A stretch of 8,419 nt of DNA from an uncultured Shinella sp. (GCA_946886325.1 CAMPIK010000082.1:1-8419), one strand, 5' to 3'; counted from the first letter of the stretch, positions 1 to 6,571 are shown. A program made the numbers and translations. The notes: generated by a model not told the origin, from the letters alone.

Positions 1-317
1 TAGGAGAGCAGGCGCAGCAGGCCCTTTGCCTTCAGCGCCGGCGTCACCGCCCGACGGATGCCGTTGCGCCGGAGAAGCGAGAGGAGATCGAAGATATTGC
101 CCTCTTCGAGGATCAGCCGGCCATCCATATAGGTCTCGCCGAGCTTCAGTGCGGGATCGCCGGCGATCTCGTCGCCGGCAGCAGCATCGGCAAGACGGAC
201 GCGCAAGAGACCTTCGGATCCGTCCCCGAAGCGCGCCACCGCGCCGCTGGCTTCGACGAGTTCCAGTTGTCCGGTCCTGACCACGCGGCCGAGCATCTGA
301 GAAAAGGCCGAACCCAT
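1..317 (-). CDS. Cyclopropane-fatty-acyl-phospholipid synthase family methyltransferase, N-terminal part
   Basis: Only the first 105 residues are visible; the gene runs off the left edge. The translation begins MGSAFSQMLGRVVRTGQLEL and contains LGETYMDGRL (about residues 60-69) followed by DLLSLLRRNG. This is the conserved N-terminal block of the CFA synthase family, in which an 'LGExYMDG' segment precedes the SAM-dependent methyltransferase domain, here off-window. Family members methylate the double bonds of unsaturated phospholipid acyl chains using S-adenosylmethionine; rhizobia often carry more than one paralogue, so the exact substrate is uncertain. The ATG at 317 is chosen because a GGAGG (complement of 325-329) lies 7 nt upstream. 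The gene is divergent from the polyamine sensor gene, with 165 bp between their starts. The family call is by recognised motif; catalytic residues cannot be checked. Confidence 0.8.
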   Translation of the reverse strand, partial: MGSAFSQMLGRVVRTGQLELVEASGAVARFGDGSEGLLRVRLADAAAGDEIAGDPALKLGETYMDGRLILEEGNIFDLLSLLRRNGIRRAVTPALKAKGLLRLLS

Positions 318-345
318 GCATGTACCTCCGTTTTTGGTTTGCCGC

Positions 346-374
346 ACGGTAGCGTTTTGCCATGCGAGGGCAAG
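346..374 (-). promoter_or_regulatory. Candidate sigma-70-type promoter for the CFA synthase-like gene
   Basis: On the minus strand CTTGCC (369-374) is followed after 17 nt by TACCGT (346-351). This roughly matches the rhizobial CTTGAC-N17-CTATAT pattern and would start transcription about 20 nt before the ATG at 317. The -10 element is a poor match, so this is a suggestion only. Confidence 0.25.
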
Positions 375-404
375 AAAAAACACGCATCGTTCGCCATCGG
401 CTTA

Positions 405-434
405 CTTGACTGGGAGTTGTAACAATTCATCAAT
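405..434 (+). promoter_or_regulatory. Candidate promoter for the polyamine sensor operon
   Basis: CTTGAC (405-410) is an exact rhizobial-type -35 element. At 17-18 nt spacing the -10 position reads ATCAAT/TCAATT (429-435), a weak match. A short palindrome TTGTAACAA (417-425) sits between the two elements and could be an operator half, but it is too short to be convincing. The element lies about 50-75 nt before the ATG at 483 and is the best candidate in the 165-bp divergent region. Confidence 0.3.
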
Positions 435-447
435 TCTTGGCCCCTAT

Positions 448-473
448 CCTTTTCCTGACGTTACGAAAAGGGG
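448..473 (+). promoter_or_regulatory. Inverted repeat overlapping the nspS ribosome-binding site
   Basis: CCTTTT (448-453) can pair with AAAAGG (466-471) across a 12-nt loop. The second arm is part of the AAAAGGGG that forms the only good Shine-Dalgarno sequence for the ATG at 483, with 9 nt spacing after 473. If the hairpin forms in the leader RNA it would hide the ribosome-binding site. The stem is short and A/U-rich, so it may be weak. Confidence 0.25.
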
Positions 474-482
474 CTCCTGGCA

Positions 483-1535
483 ATGGGCAGACACATCCTC
501 TCGGCGACGGTGTCGCTGACCGCGCTGCTCGCATCCGGCCCGGCCGGCGCCGAGACGCTGAACCTTCTGATCTGGGAATCCTATATCGACGAGCCGATCC
601 TTGCCGATTTCACGAAGAAGACCGGCGTCGAGGTGCGGCAGACCTATTACGACAGCGGCGATGCGCGCGACGAAGTGCTGTCCAATCCGCAGAGCGACGT
701 CGATGTCGTCGTGACCGGCGAGAATGGCGCAAAGCTTTTCGGCGGGCGCGGGATCCTGAGCCCGATCTCCGAAGAGACCGTACCGTCCGTCGCCGAATAT
801 CCGGCCGAATGGCGGGACCGCTGCGGCGGATACGGCCTGCCCTATCTCTGGGGCACGATGGGCATCCTCTACCGCTCCGATGTCGTCAAGGAGGCGCCGG
901 GTTCATGGACCGACCTGATGTCCCCGGCGGAGGCGCTGAAGGGCCATATTGCCATGTACGAGGATCACAACGAGGCCTTCATTCCGCCGCTGGTGCTGCT
1001 CGGCAAGTCGATCAACGCCAATGACAACGAGACGCTGAAGGCGGCCTACGGGCTGATGAAGGCGCAGTCCCCCTTCGTGCTCACCTACGACTACGTCATC
1101 ACCTCGATCCAGAATGCCGATTACGGCAAGGACATCCACATGGCGCTCGGCTATAGCGGCGACCAGCACGTGCTGAACGAGAAAGTCTCGGCGCCGGGGC
1201 TCTGGCGATATGTGGTGCCGCAAGAGGGCACGCTCTCCTGGCTCGACTGCCTGTCGGTCAACGAGCGCTCCAAGCGCAAGGCGCTCGCCCTGCAGCTCGT
1301 CGATCACATCTCGAAGGCGGAGAACGCCGCACGCAACGCGATCAGCCTCACCATGCCGACGGCGAATGCCGAGGCACTCGCCATCATTCCGAAAGAGATG
1401 CGCGAGGATACGTCGATCTATACGTCTCCGGACATTCTCGCGAAGAGCCAGTTTCAGGAAGAACTGACCGTGCAATCGGTACAGGCTCGACGCCGCATCA
1501 TCAGCAGCCTGGTTCAGTTCCGTGACGCTCGGTAG
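483..1535 (+). CDS. nspS: NspS/PotD-like periplasmic polyamine-binding sensor protein
   Basis: A 350-residue periplasmic binding protein of the PotD/PotF (spermidine/putrescine) class. Residues 1-23 form a signal peptide with an AGA|ET-type cleavage site and no lipobox. The mature protein opens with LNLLIWESYID (26-36), the PotD-like W/Y ligand segment. It continues with the PYLWGTMGILY block (120-130), an acidic pair at D161/E164 corresponding by position to the amine-binding Asp/Glu of PotD, and WLD (253-255) corresponding to the PotD Trp/Asp pair. These resemblances are from memory of the family, not an alignment. No permease or ATPase gene is nearby. Instead its last 14 nt overlap a GGDEF-EAL gene, as in the V. 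cholerae nspS-mbaA operon. It is therefore inferred to be a sensory subunit that binds a polyamine and docks on the partner's periplasmic domain, not a transport component. The start at 483 has AAAAGGGG upstream. The mature chain has only two cysteines, C114 and C256. Confidence 0.85.
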   Translation: MGRHILSATVSLTALLASGPAGAETLNLLIWESYIDEPILADFTKKTGVEVRQTYYDSGDARDEVLSNPQSDVDVVVTGENGAKLFGGRGILSPISEETVPSVAEYPAEWRDRCGGYGLPYLWGTMGILYRSDVVKEAPGSWTDLMSPAEALKGHIAMYEDHNEAFIPPLVLLGKSINANDNETLKAAYGLMKAQSPFVLTYDYVITSIQNADYGKDIHMALGYSGDQHVLNEKVSAPGLWRYVVPQEGTLSWLDCLSVNERSKRKALALQLVDHISKAENAARNAISLTMPTANAEALAIIPKEMREDTSIYTSPDILAKSQFQEELTVQSVQARRRIISSLVQFRDAR

Positions 1536-3897
1536 ACGCGCCTTCGTTCTCATCTTTCCGGTGGTGCTCGCAGGCTACGTGCTCGCGGCGGCTGCCCTCT
1601 ATTACAATCAGAGCGCCTCGATACTCGGGCTCGAGCGGGCGCGGCTCTGGCAGCAGATGGGCCTGCTCAGCGCCGTGTTCCAGAACGAGGCGACGCAGAA
1701 CAAGAGCTTCATCTACTCGCTGGTCGAAGGCAACGCGATCCGCCTCTTCGTCAACGAGAACGACGAGGGCTATCGCAGCAACGCGCTCGGCGTGCGTCTG
1801 CAGCAGAGCATCACCACGCTTTCGGACGAGCGGGCGAAATTCGTCTCGCTGGCGATCATCCGGCCGCCGCTGACGCTCGACTACTACTACGAAAACAGCG
1901 ACGACCCCTTTGCCGAGATCAGCCGCACGCAACTGGAACACGCCCGCGCAACGATCGACAGTCCAAAACTCTCCTCCTGGTCCTATATCGAACCGGAAGG
2001 CGCCGAACCGCTGATCGTGCATTCGGAGTTCATCGATCCGCTGACCTTCACGCGGCCGGTCGCCAGCGCCAAGAAGGGCGCGATCCTCGTGCAGACGGCC
2101 GTGCGGCCCAAGCCGTTTCTTGAAATGAAGCGGATCCTGGAAAAGGAATATGGCGCCGAGCTCGAAGTGGCGGCGCACCAGTTACCCGCGACCGGAGCGC
2201 TTTCGGCGACGGCAAAACTCGGCCCGACGCTCTTTGCGCGCCTGACGCCGCGCGCCGGCTATCTGCAGAACAAGCTGACGGGCCTTCAGGCGGTGCTGGC
2301 CGCCGGCGCGATCGGCCTCAGCCTCTTCACCATCGCGCTGGTGCTGCTGCTCGTGCGCCGCTACATCACCAACCCGATCGCCCGGCTGGACAAGCAGGTG
2401 ACGGATGTCGTCTCGGGGACACGCAGCGAGATCACGGCGGCAGGCGATGTCGGCGAGATCGGCCGGCTCTCGGCCAACATGAAGCAGTTGCACGACAATT
2501 CGGTGCGCTCCTTCGACCTCGTGCGTGCCGCCTCCTGGACCGACACGCTGACCGGCGTCAGCAACCGCGAATATTTCAACATGCGCTCGACGCAGTTGCT
2601 GGAAGAGGCCAAGGCGTCGGGCAACGGCTGCACGCTGCTCTTCATCGACGTCGACAACTTCAAGTTCGTCAACGACAAGCATGGCCACAAGGTCGGCGAC
2701 GAACTGCTGAAGACGCTGGCCGCCCGGGTCGAGACGATCGTCAAGGACGTGCTGTCGCGGCGGCGCCTGCCGGAGGGCCTGTTTGCGCGCCTGTCGGGCG
2801 ACGAGTTCGCCATCATGCTGCGCTCGGAACCCGGCGACGGCACCGTCACCGAAATCTCGAGCGCCATCCTCGCCCTCTTCTCGGAAGGGTTCGAGATGAT
2901 CGGCAAATCCTTCCCGGTCACGGCGAGCATCGGCATCGCCGTCTGCCCGGAGGATGCGCTGACCCTTCCCGAACTGATCGCCCATGCCGATGCCGCCATG
3001 TATCAGGCGAAATCCCAGGGCAAGAACGGCTTTGCGCGCTATTCCCGCTCGCTGCACGAACAGCGTACGCGCCAGCGGCGCATCGAGGAGGAACTGCGCA
3101 TCCTCGAGCCGGACCAGGAATTCCACCTCGTCTACATGCCGATCGTCAACGGGCGCGGCAAGGTCACGGCCTGCGAGGCGCTTTTGCGCTGGACGTCGCC
3201 GGTGCTCGGCAATGTCACGCCGGATGAGTTCATCCCGATCGCCGAATCGACCGGGCTCTTCTCCAAGATCGACTGGTGGGTGATCGATCGCGCGATGGCC
3301 GATTGCGCGCTTCTGAAGAAGATCTTCGGCGCCGACACCGTGCTCTGCATCAACATCTCGTCGGCCGAACTCTACACCAAGGAGATCGCCGACCATTTCC
3401 TGCATTGCCTCAGCCGCCACAAGGCAGATGCGCAGTCGATCGAGATCGAGCTGACCGAGACCTTCGCCGTCAAGCTCGGCGACCAGTCGAAGCGCAGCAT
3501 CGAGACATTGCGCGCCAAGGGCTTTAGAATTTCGATCGACGATTTCGGCGCCGGCTACACCTCGGTCCAGCAGATCATCGACTATCCGGCCGAGACGATC
3601 AAACTCGACCGCGCCCTCGTCGAAAGCCTCGCGAAATCCGCTGCCCTGCCGACGCTGAAGGCGCTCGTCGCGCTTTGCCACGCGCAGAACATGTCGGTCG
3701 TGGCGGAAGGCGTCGATACGGCGGAGAAGCTGAGCCTGCTCGCCGCTGCCGGCTGCGACCTCTACCAGGGTTACCTGATCAGCAAGCCGCTCACGGTCAA
3801 CGACCTCGGCCTGTGGGCCATGCAGCGCATGCTCGAGACCGCACGAGAGGCGGCGGGCCAGACGGCAAAGCCGGCACCCACCGCGCGGTCGGCCTGA
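1522..3897 (+). CDS. mbaA: MbaA-like membrane GGDEF-EAL cyclic-di-GMP enzyme
   Basis: A 791-residue inner-membrane protein: TM1 at about 7-26, periplasmic sensor at about 28-250, TM2 at about 253-278, HAMP at about 279-325, GGDEF at about 335-508 and EAL at about 515-770. In the GGDEF domain the metal- and guanine-binding residues D376, N384 and D393 are present and the signature is SGDEF (425-429). The usual RxxD inhibitory site five residues upstream is absent (LPEG at 416-419). The EAL domain keeps E552 (EALLRW), N611, E646 (ELTET), D673/D674 (DDFGAGY), K694, E729 (AEGVD) and Q749, so phosphodiesterase activity is expected; diguanylate cyclase activity is possible. The GTG start at 1522 lies inside nspS, has no strong Shine-Dalgarno and immediately precedes TM1. 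Translation is therefore probably coupled to nspS termination at 1535. Known role of the family: in V. cholerae, MbaA reads the polyamine state of NspS and controls biofilm. The balance of the two activities here is unknown. Confidence 0.88.
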   Translation: MTLGRRAFVLIFPVVLAGYVLAAAALYYNQSASILGLERARLWQQMGLLSAVFQNEATQNKSFIYSLVEGNAIRLFVNENDEGYRSNALGVRLQQSITTLSDERAKFVSLAIIRPPLTLDYYYENSDDPFAEISRTQLEHARATIDSPKLSSWSYIEPEGAEPLIVHSEFIDPLTFTRPVASAKKGAILVQTAVRPKPFLEMKRILEKEYGAELEVAAHQLPATGALSATAKLGPTLFARLTPRAGYLQNKLTGLQAVLAAGAIGLSLFTIALVLLLVRRYITNPIARLDKQVTDVVSGTRSEITAAGDVGEIGRLSANMKQLHDNSVRSFDLVRAASWTDTLTGVSNREYFNMRSTQLLEEAKASGNGCTLLFIDVDNFKFVNDKHGHKVGDELLKTLAARVETIVKDVLSRRRLPEGLFARLSGDEFAIMLRSEPGDGTVTEISSAILALFSEGFEMIGKSFPVTASIGIAVCPEDALTLPELIAHADAAMYQAKSQGKNGFARYSRSLHEQRTRQRRIEEELRILEPDQEFHLVYMPIVNGRGKVTACEALLRWTSPVLGNVTPDEFIPIAESTGLFSKIDWWVIDRAMADCALLKKIFGADTVLCINISSAELYTKEIADHFLHCLSRHKADAQSIEIELTETFAVKLGDQSKRSIETLRAKGFRISIDDFGAGYTSVQQIIDYPAETIKLDRALVESLAKSAALPTLKALVALCHAQNMSVVAEGVDTAEKLSLLAAAGCDLYQGYLISKPLTVNDLGLWAMQRMLETAREAAGQTAKPAPTARSA

Positions 3898-3927
3898 TCA
3901 GAGGACATTCGTCGCCCCCTCAGGATG

Positions 3928-4860
3928 TCAGCGCGGGAATTCCAGTCCCATCTCGCGGAAGCGTTCCGGGTCGTCGCCCCAGTTCTCGCGCACCTTGACG
4001 AAGAGGAAGAGGTGTACCGGCTGTTCGAGGATTTCGGACAGTTCCTTGCGCGAGGCCATGGAGATCGCCTTGATCGCATCGCCGTTCTTGCCAAGCGCGA
4101 TCTTCTTCTGGCTGTCGCGCTCGACATAGATCACCTGCTCGATGCGCACCGAGCCGTCCTTGCGCTCCTCCCATTTCTCCGTCTCGACATGCGAGGAATA
4201 GGGAAGCTCCTGGTGCAGGCGGAGGAAGAGTTTCTCGCGCGTTATCTCGGCGGCAAGCTGGCGCATCGGCAGGTCGGAGATCTGGTCTTCGGGATAGTAC
4301 CACGGGCCTTCCGGCAGGGTTTCGGCGAGGTAGTCCATGACATCCTGGCAGCCCGAGCCGTTGAGCGCCGAGATCATGAAGGTCCGCTCGAAGGCAACCT
4401 TTTCGTTCGCCGCCTTCGCGAGTTCCAGCAGCTCTTCGCGCGATACCTGATCGATCTTGTTGAGCACGAGGATCTTCGGCTGGTGGACTTCCTTCAGGCC
4501 TTCCATGATCGTTTCGGCGTCGCCCTTCAGGCCGCGCTCGCTGTCGATCAGGAACATGATGAAGTCGGCATCCTTGGCGCCGCCCCAGGCGGTCGTCACC
4601 ATCGCGCGGTCGAGCCGGCGGCGCGGCTTGAAGATGCCGGGCGTGTCCATGAAGACGATCTGCGCCCGCTTGTGGATCGCGATGCCGCGCACGATCGCCC
4701 GCGTCGTCTGCACCTTGTGGCTGACGATCGAGACCTTGGCGCCGACGAACTGGTTGACCAGCGTCGACTTGCCGGCGTTGGTGGCGCCGATCAGCGCGAC
4801 GAAGCCGGAATGGGTGGGGCCGCCGTCTTCCACGACGGCGTCGGACATCTCTTCGGTCAT
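3928..4860 (-). CDS. era: GTPase Era, ribosome assembly factor
   Basis: A 310-residue full-length Era, close to the usual length of about 300. The GTPase domain has G1 GATNAGKS (25-32), the Thr-rich G2 region QTTR (51-54), G3 DTPG (72-75), G4 NKID (134-137) and G5 SAL (164-166). The C-terminal KH domain shows the GxxG RNA-binding loop GKNG (257-260) within IALGKNGDAIKAI. Era binds the 3' end of 16S rRNA during 30S maturation and is normally essential. The ATG at 4860 is preceded by AGGAT 6 nt upstream, and an in-frame TAA shortly upstream rules out a longer protein. It is the last gene of the minus-strand cluster after rnc, and converges on the GGDEF-EAL gene with 30 bp between stop codons. 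In many alphaproteobacteria recO follows era; it does not here. Confidence 0.97.
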   Translation of the reverse strand: MTEEMSDAVVEDGGPTHSGFVALIGATNAGKSTLVNQFVGAKVSIVSHKVQTTRAIVRGIAIHKRAQIVFMDTPGIFKPRRRLDRAMVTTAWGGAKDADFIMFLIDSERGLKGDAETIMEGLKEVHQPKILVLNKIDQVSREELLELAKAANEKVAFERTFMISALNGSGCQDVMDYLAETLPEGPWYYPEDQISDLPMRQLAAEITREKLFLRLHQELPYSSHVETEKWEERKDGSVRIEQVIYVERDSQKKIALGKNGDAIKAISMASRKELSEILEQPVHLFLFVKVRENWGDDPERFREMGLEFPR

Positions 4861-4875
4861 CTTTCGATCCTGTTT

Positions 4876-4911
4876 TACGGCGCCGTCGGCGTGAATGCCC
4901 GGCCGGCCGTA
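4876..4911 (-). repeat. GC-rich imperfect hairpin in the rnc-era gap
   Basis: On the minus strand TACGGC (4911-4906) pairs with GCCGTA (4881-4876). Inside it GCCG pairs with CGGC after a 2-nt bulge, and GGC with GCC around an ATTCAC loop, giving about 13 base pairs. It contains the perfect palindrome ACGGCGCCGT (4877-4886). It ends 7 nt before the AGGAT of era, so on the RNA it lies directly ahead of the era ribosome-binding site. The rest of the 136-bp gap (4861-4996) holds no gene; a weaker GGTGA/TCACC inverted repeat lies at 4939-4956. A T-run (4916-4920) follows the hairpin only on the plus strand, so it is not a normal terminator for the minus-strand operon. Confidence 0.5.
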
Positions 4912-4996
4912 CTGCCTTTTTCCTGCTGGAGCCTGTCGGGTGAGAACGTAATCACCTGCACTGCCCGATCATTCTGCACTTGCGTCATTGCGGACG

Positions 4997-5713
4997 CTAA
5001 GCGTCATCCGATTTCTGCCAGACGCCTTCGCGTTCCAGCATCTTCGTCGCCGCGACCTGTTCGGCGGCCCGCTTCGACCGCTCGACGCCTGTTTCCGGCG
5101 CAAGCCCGGCGATCTCGACCGTCACCGTGAAGCGCGGATCGTGATCCGGCCCCGAACGGTCGTTGACCCGGTAGGCCGGCGTCGTCGCGAACTTCGCATG
5201 CGCCCATTCCTGCAATTCCGTCTTCGCGTCGCGCCGGCCGCCATCGGCGCTCGCAGCACGCTCGTGCCAGTGGCGCAGGATGAAGCCCCTCGCCGCCTCC
5301 AGCCCGCCGTCGAGATAGATCGCCGCGATCAGCGACTCTACCACATCCGCGCGCACGTTCAGCATGGCCTTTCCGGTGAGCTTCTTCACGTCGGCACCGG
5401 TGCGGATGAACTTGTGCAGCCCGAGATCGTCGGAGATGCGGGCGCAGCTCTCGGCGCTGACGAGCTGGTTCAGCCGGACCGAAAGCTCGCCTTCCTTGGC
5501 ATCCTTGAAGGTCTCGAACAGGAATTCGGCGACGCAGAGGCCGAGCACCCGATCGCCCAGAAATTCGAGGCGCTCGTAGTTGCCACCCTTGCCGGCCAGC
5601 GCGCTCGAATGCGTCGTCGCGCGGTCGATGCGGCCCTTGTCCTTGAACGTATAGCCGATCAGCGCTTCGAGCTCGGCCCGAAGCGCATCGTTCAGCGGCC
5701 GTGCCGTCTTCAT
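4997..5713 (-). CDS. rnc: Ribonuclease III
   Basis: A 238-residue enzyme of normal bacterial length. The catalytic signature is ERLEFLGDRVL (47-57), with E47, E50 and D54 in the positions of E. coli E38, E41 and D45. The second catalytic set D123/E126 lies in RADVVESLIAAIYLDGG. A double-stranded RNA-binding domain follows (about 163-230), starting with the typical DAKTELQEW and ending in the Ala-rich RAAEQVAATKML helix. It cleaves double-stranded RNA in rRNA precursors and some mRNAs, including its own leader in several bacteria. Arg replaces the common Ser in GD(S)VL, which I believe is usual in alphaproteobacteria. The ATG at 5713 forms an ATGA overlap with the lepB stop, implying translational coupling, with AAGG 7 nt upstream inside lepB. 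era follows after a 136-bp gap. Confidence 0.97.
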   Translation of the reverse strand: MKTARPLNDALRAELEALIGYTFKDKGRIDRATTHSSALAGKGGNYERLEFLGDRVLGLCVAEFLFETFKDAKEGELSVRLNQLVSAESCARISDDLGLHKFIRTGADVKKLTGKAMLNVRADVVESLIAAIYLDGGLEAARGFILRHWHERAASADGGRRDAKTELQEWAHAKFATTPAYRVNDRSGPDHDPRFTVTVEIAGLAPETGVERSKRAAEQVAATKMLEREGVWQKSDDA

Positions 5714-6480
5714 TCAACAACCTTGAAGAGGCGATCCCAGCGCAGGTTCGTCGGCCATTTCCAGATCTCGCGGAACGAGGTGTCGTTGCCGAGCGAGAAG
5801 AAGATCAGGCTGGCGCGGCCGATGAGGTTCTCGGCCGGCACGAAGCCGACGTCGAAGCGGCTGTCGGCCGAGTTGTCGCGATTGTCGCCCATCATGAAAT
5901 AGTGGCCTTCCGGCACGATGAACTCACGCGTGTTGTCGCCGACCGTGCCGACGCGGGTGTCGAGCGTGTCGAAGTTGACGCCGTTGTCGAAGGTCTCGCG
6001 ATAGACAGGCACGTTCTCGCCGGTGTCGTAGCGATCGTCGGAGCGGAAATAGCCGTCCGGCTCGCGCTTCACGGCCACGTCGTTCACATAGAGCACGCTG
6101 TCGCGCACCTGGATGCGGTCGCCCGGCAGGCCGACGAGGCGCTTGATATAGTCGATGTCCGGGTTCGGCGGGAAGCGGAAGACGACGATGTCGCCGCGCT
6201 CCGGCTCGCTCGCGAAGATGCGGCCTTCGAAGAGGTTTGGCGAGAAGGGCAGCGAATATTTCGAATAGCCGTAGGAGAACTTGTTGACGAAGAGATAGTC
6301 GCCGACGAGCAGCGTCGGCATCATGGAGCCGGACGGGATGGTGAAGGGCTGGAACAGGACCGTCCGGATGACGACGGCGAGCAGCAGGGCCTGGATGATG
6401 ACCTTGACGTTTTCCCACAGGCCGCCCTGGGCCTTCTCAGTCTTCTCTGCCACGCCGGAATTGTCCTTATCTGCAAACAT
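5710..6480 (-). CDS. lepB: Signal peptidase I (LepB)
   Basis: A 256-residue type I signal peptidase that removes signal peptides from exported proteins at the periplasmic face of the inner membrane. One transmembrane helix (about 25-44) precedes the serine box IPSGSMMPTLLVGD (48-61), with S52 as nucleophile. The general base is K113 in YIKRLVGLPGD. The conserved C-terminal box MGDNRDNSADSR spans about 197-208. A single N-terminal TM segment, instead of the two of E. coli, is common in alphaproteobacteria. I chose the ATG at 6480, which has GAGAGGG 4 nt upstream, over a TTG 10 codons earlier at 6510 that lacks a ribosome-binding site. Its stop overlaps the rnc start as ATGA, and acpS lies 91 bp upstream. 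In-operon processing of exported proteins such as the nearby polyamine sensor is expected of any cell and is not specific. Confidence 0.97.
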   Translation of the reverse strand: MFADKDNSGVAEKTEKAQGGLWENVKVIIQALLLAVVIRTVLFQPFTIPSGSMMPTLLVGDYLFVNKFSYGYSKYSLPFSPNLFEGRIFASEPERGDIVVFRFPPNPDIDYIKRLVGLPGDRIQVRDSVLYVNDVAVKREPDGYFRSDDRYDTGENVPVYRETFDNGVNFDTLDTRVGTVGDNTREFIVPEGHYFMMGDNRDNSADSRFDVGFVPAENLIGRASLIFFSLGNDTSFREIWKWPTNLRWDRLFKVVE

Positions 6481-6484
6481 GTCG

Positions 6485-6491
6485 CCCTCTC
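6485..6491 (-). promoter_or_regulatory. Ribosome-binding site fixing the lepB start
   Basis: The minus strand reads GAGAGGG, then CGAC, then the ATG at 6480. No comparable purine stretch precedes the in-frame TTG at 6510, so the shorter 256-residue LepB is preferred. Confidence 0.7.
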
Positions 6492-6571
6492 TAGCGCAAG
6501 TTCGGCGCAAATGAAATCACGGCGGCAAAAATGACGCAGGCAGACCCGCGACACCCGCGCCGGCAGGCATG

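Noticed and set aside
146..433. A 95-codon minus-strand frame near the left edge
   Set aside because: It is out of frame with the CFA synthase N-terminal block, which uses the ATG at 317 with a good ribosome-binding site.
2182..3681. A 499-codon minus-strand frame opposite the GGDEF-EAL gene
   Set aside because: It is the antisense mirror of well-conserved GGDEF and EAL motifs, and its protein has biased composition and no domain.
4876..4920. Plus-strand intrinsic terminator (hairpin then TTTTT) in the rnc-era gap
   Set aside because: The geometry fits the plus strand, but no plus-strand gene ends there. It would only matter for antisense read-through, so it is treated as a minus-strand leader structure.
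4956..4980. Direct repeat CTGCACT at 4956-4962 and 4974-4980 between rnc and era
   Set aside because: Seven bases repeated once, 18 nt apart, is too little for an iteron, binding array or CRISPR.
3925..5130. A 401-codon plus-strand frame opposite era
   Set aside because: It lies fully antisense to a clear era gene. Its protein is low-complexity, rich in Arg, Leu, Asp and Ala, with no recognisable domain. Long antisense frames are expected in GC-rich DNA.
6481..6510. Longer LepB starting at a TTG at 6510
   Set aside because: It has no ribosome-binding site, while the ATG at 6480 has GAGAGGG immediately upstream.
4988..6534. Two long plus-strand frames opposite rnc and lepB
   Set aside because: Both mirror genes with intact catalytic motifs. 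The translations are charged repeats without domains.
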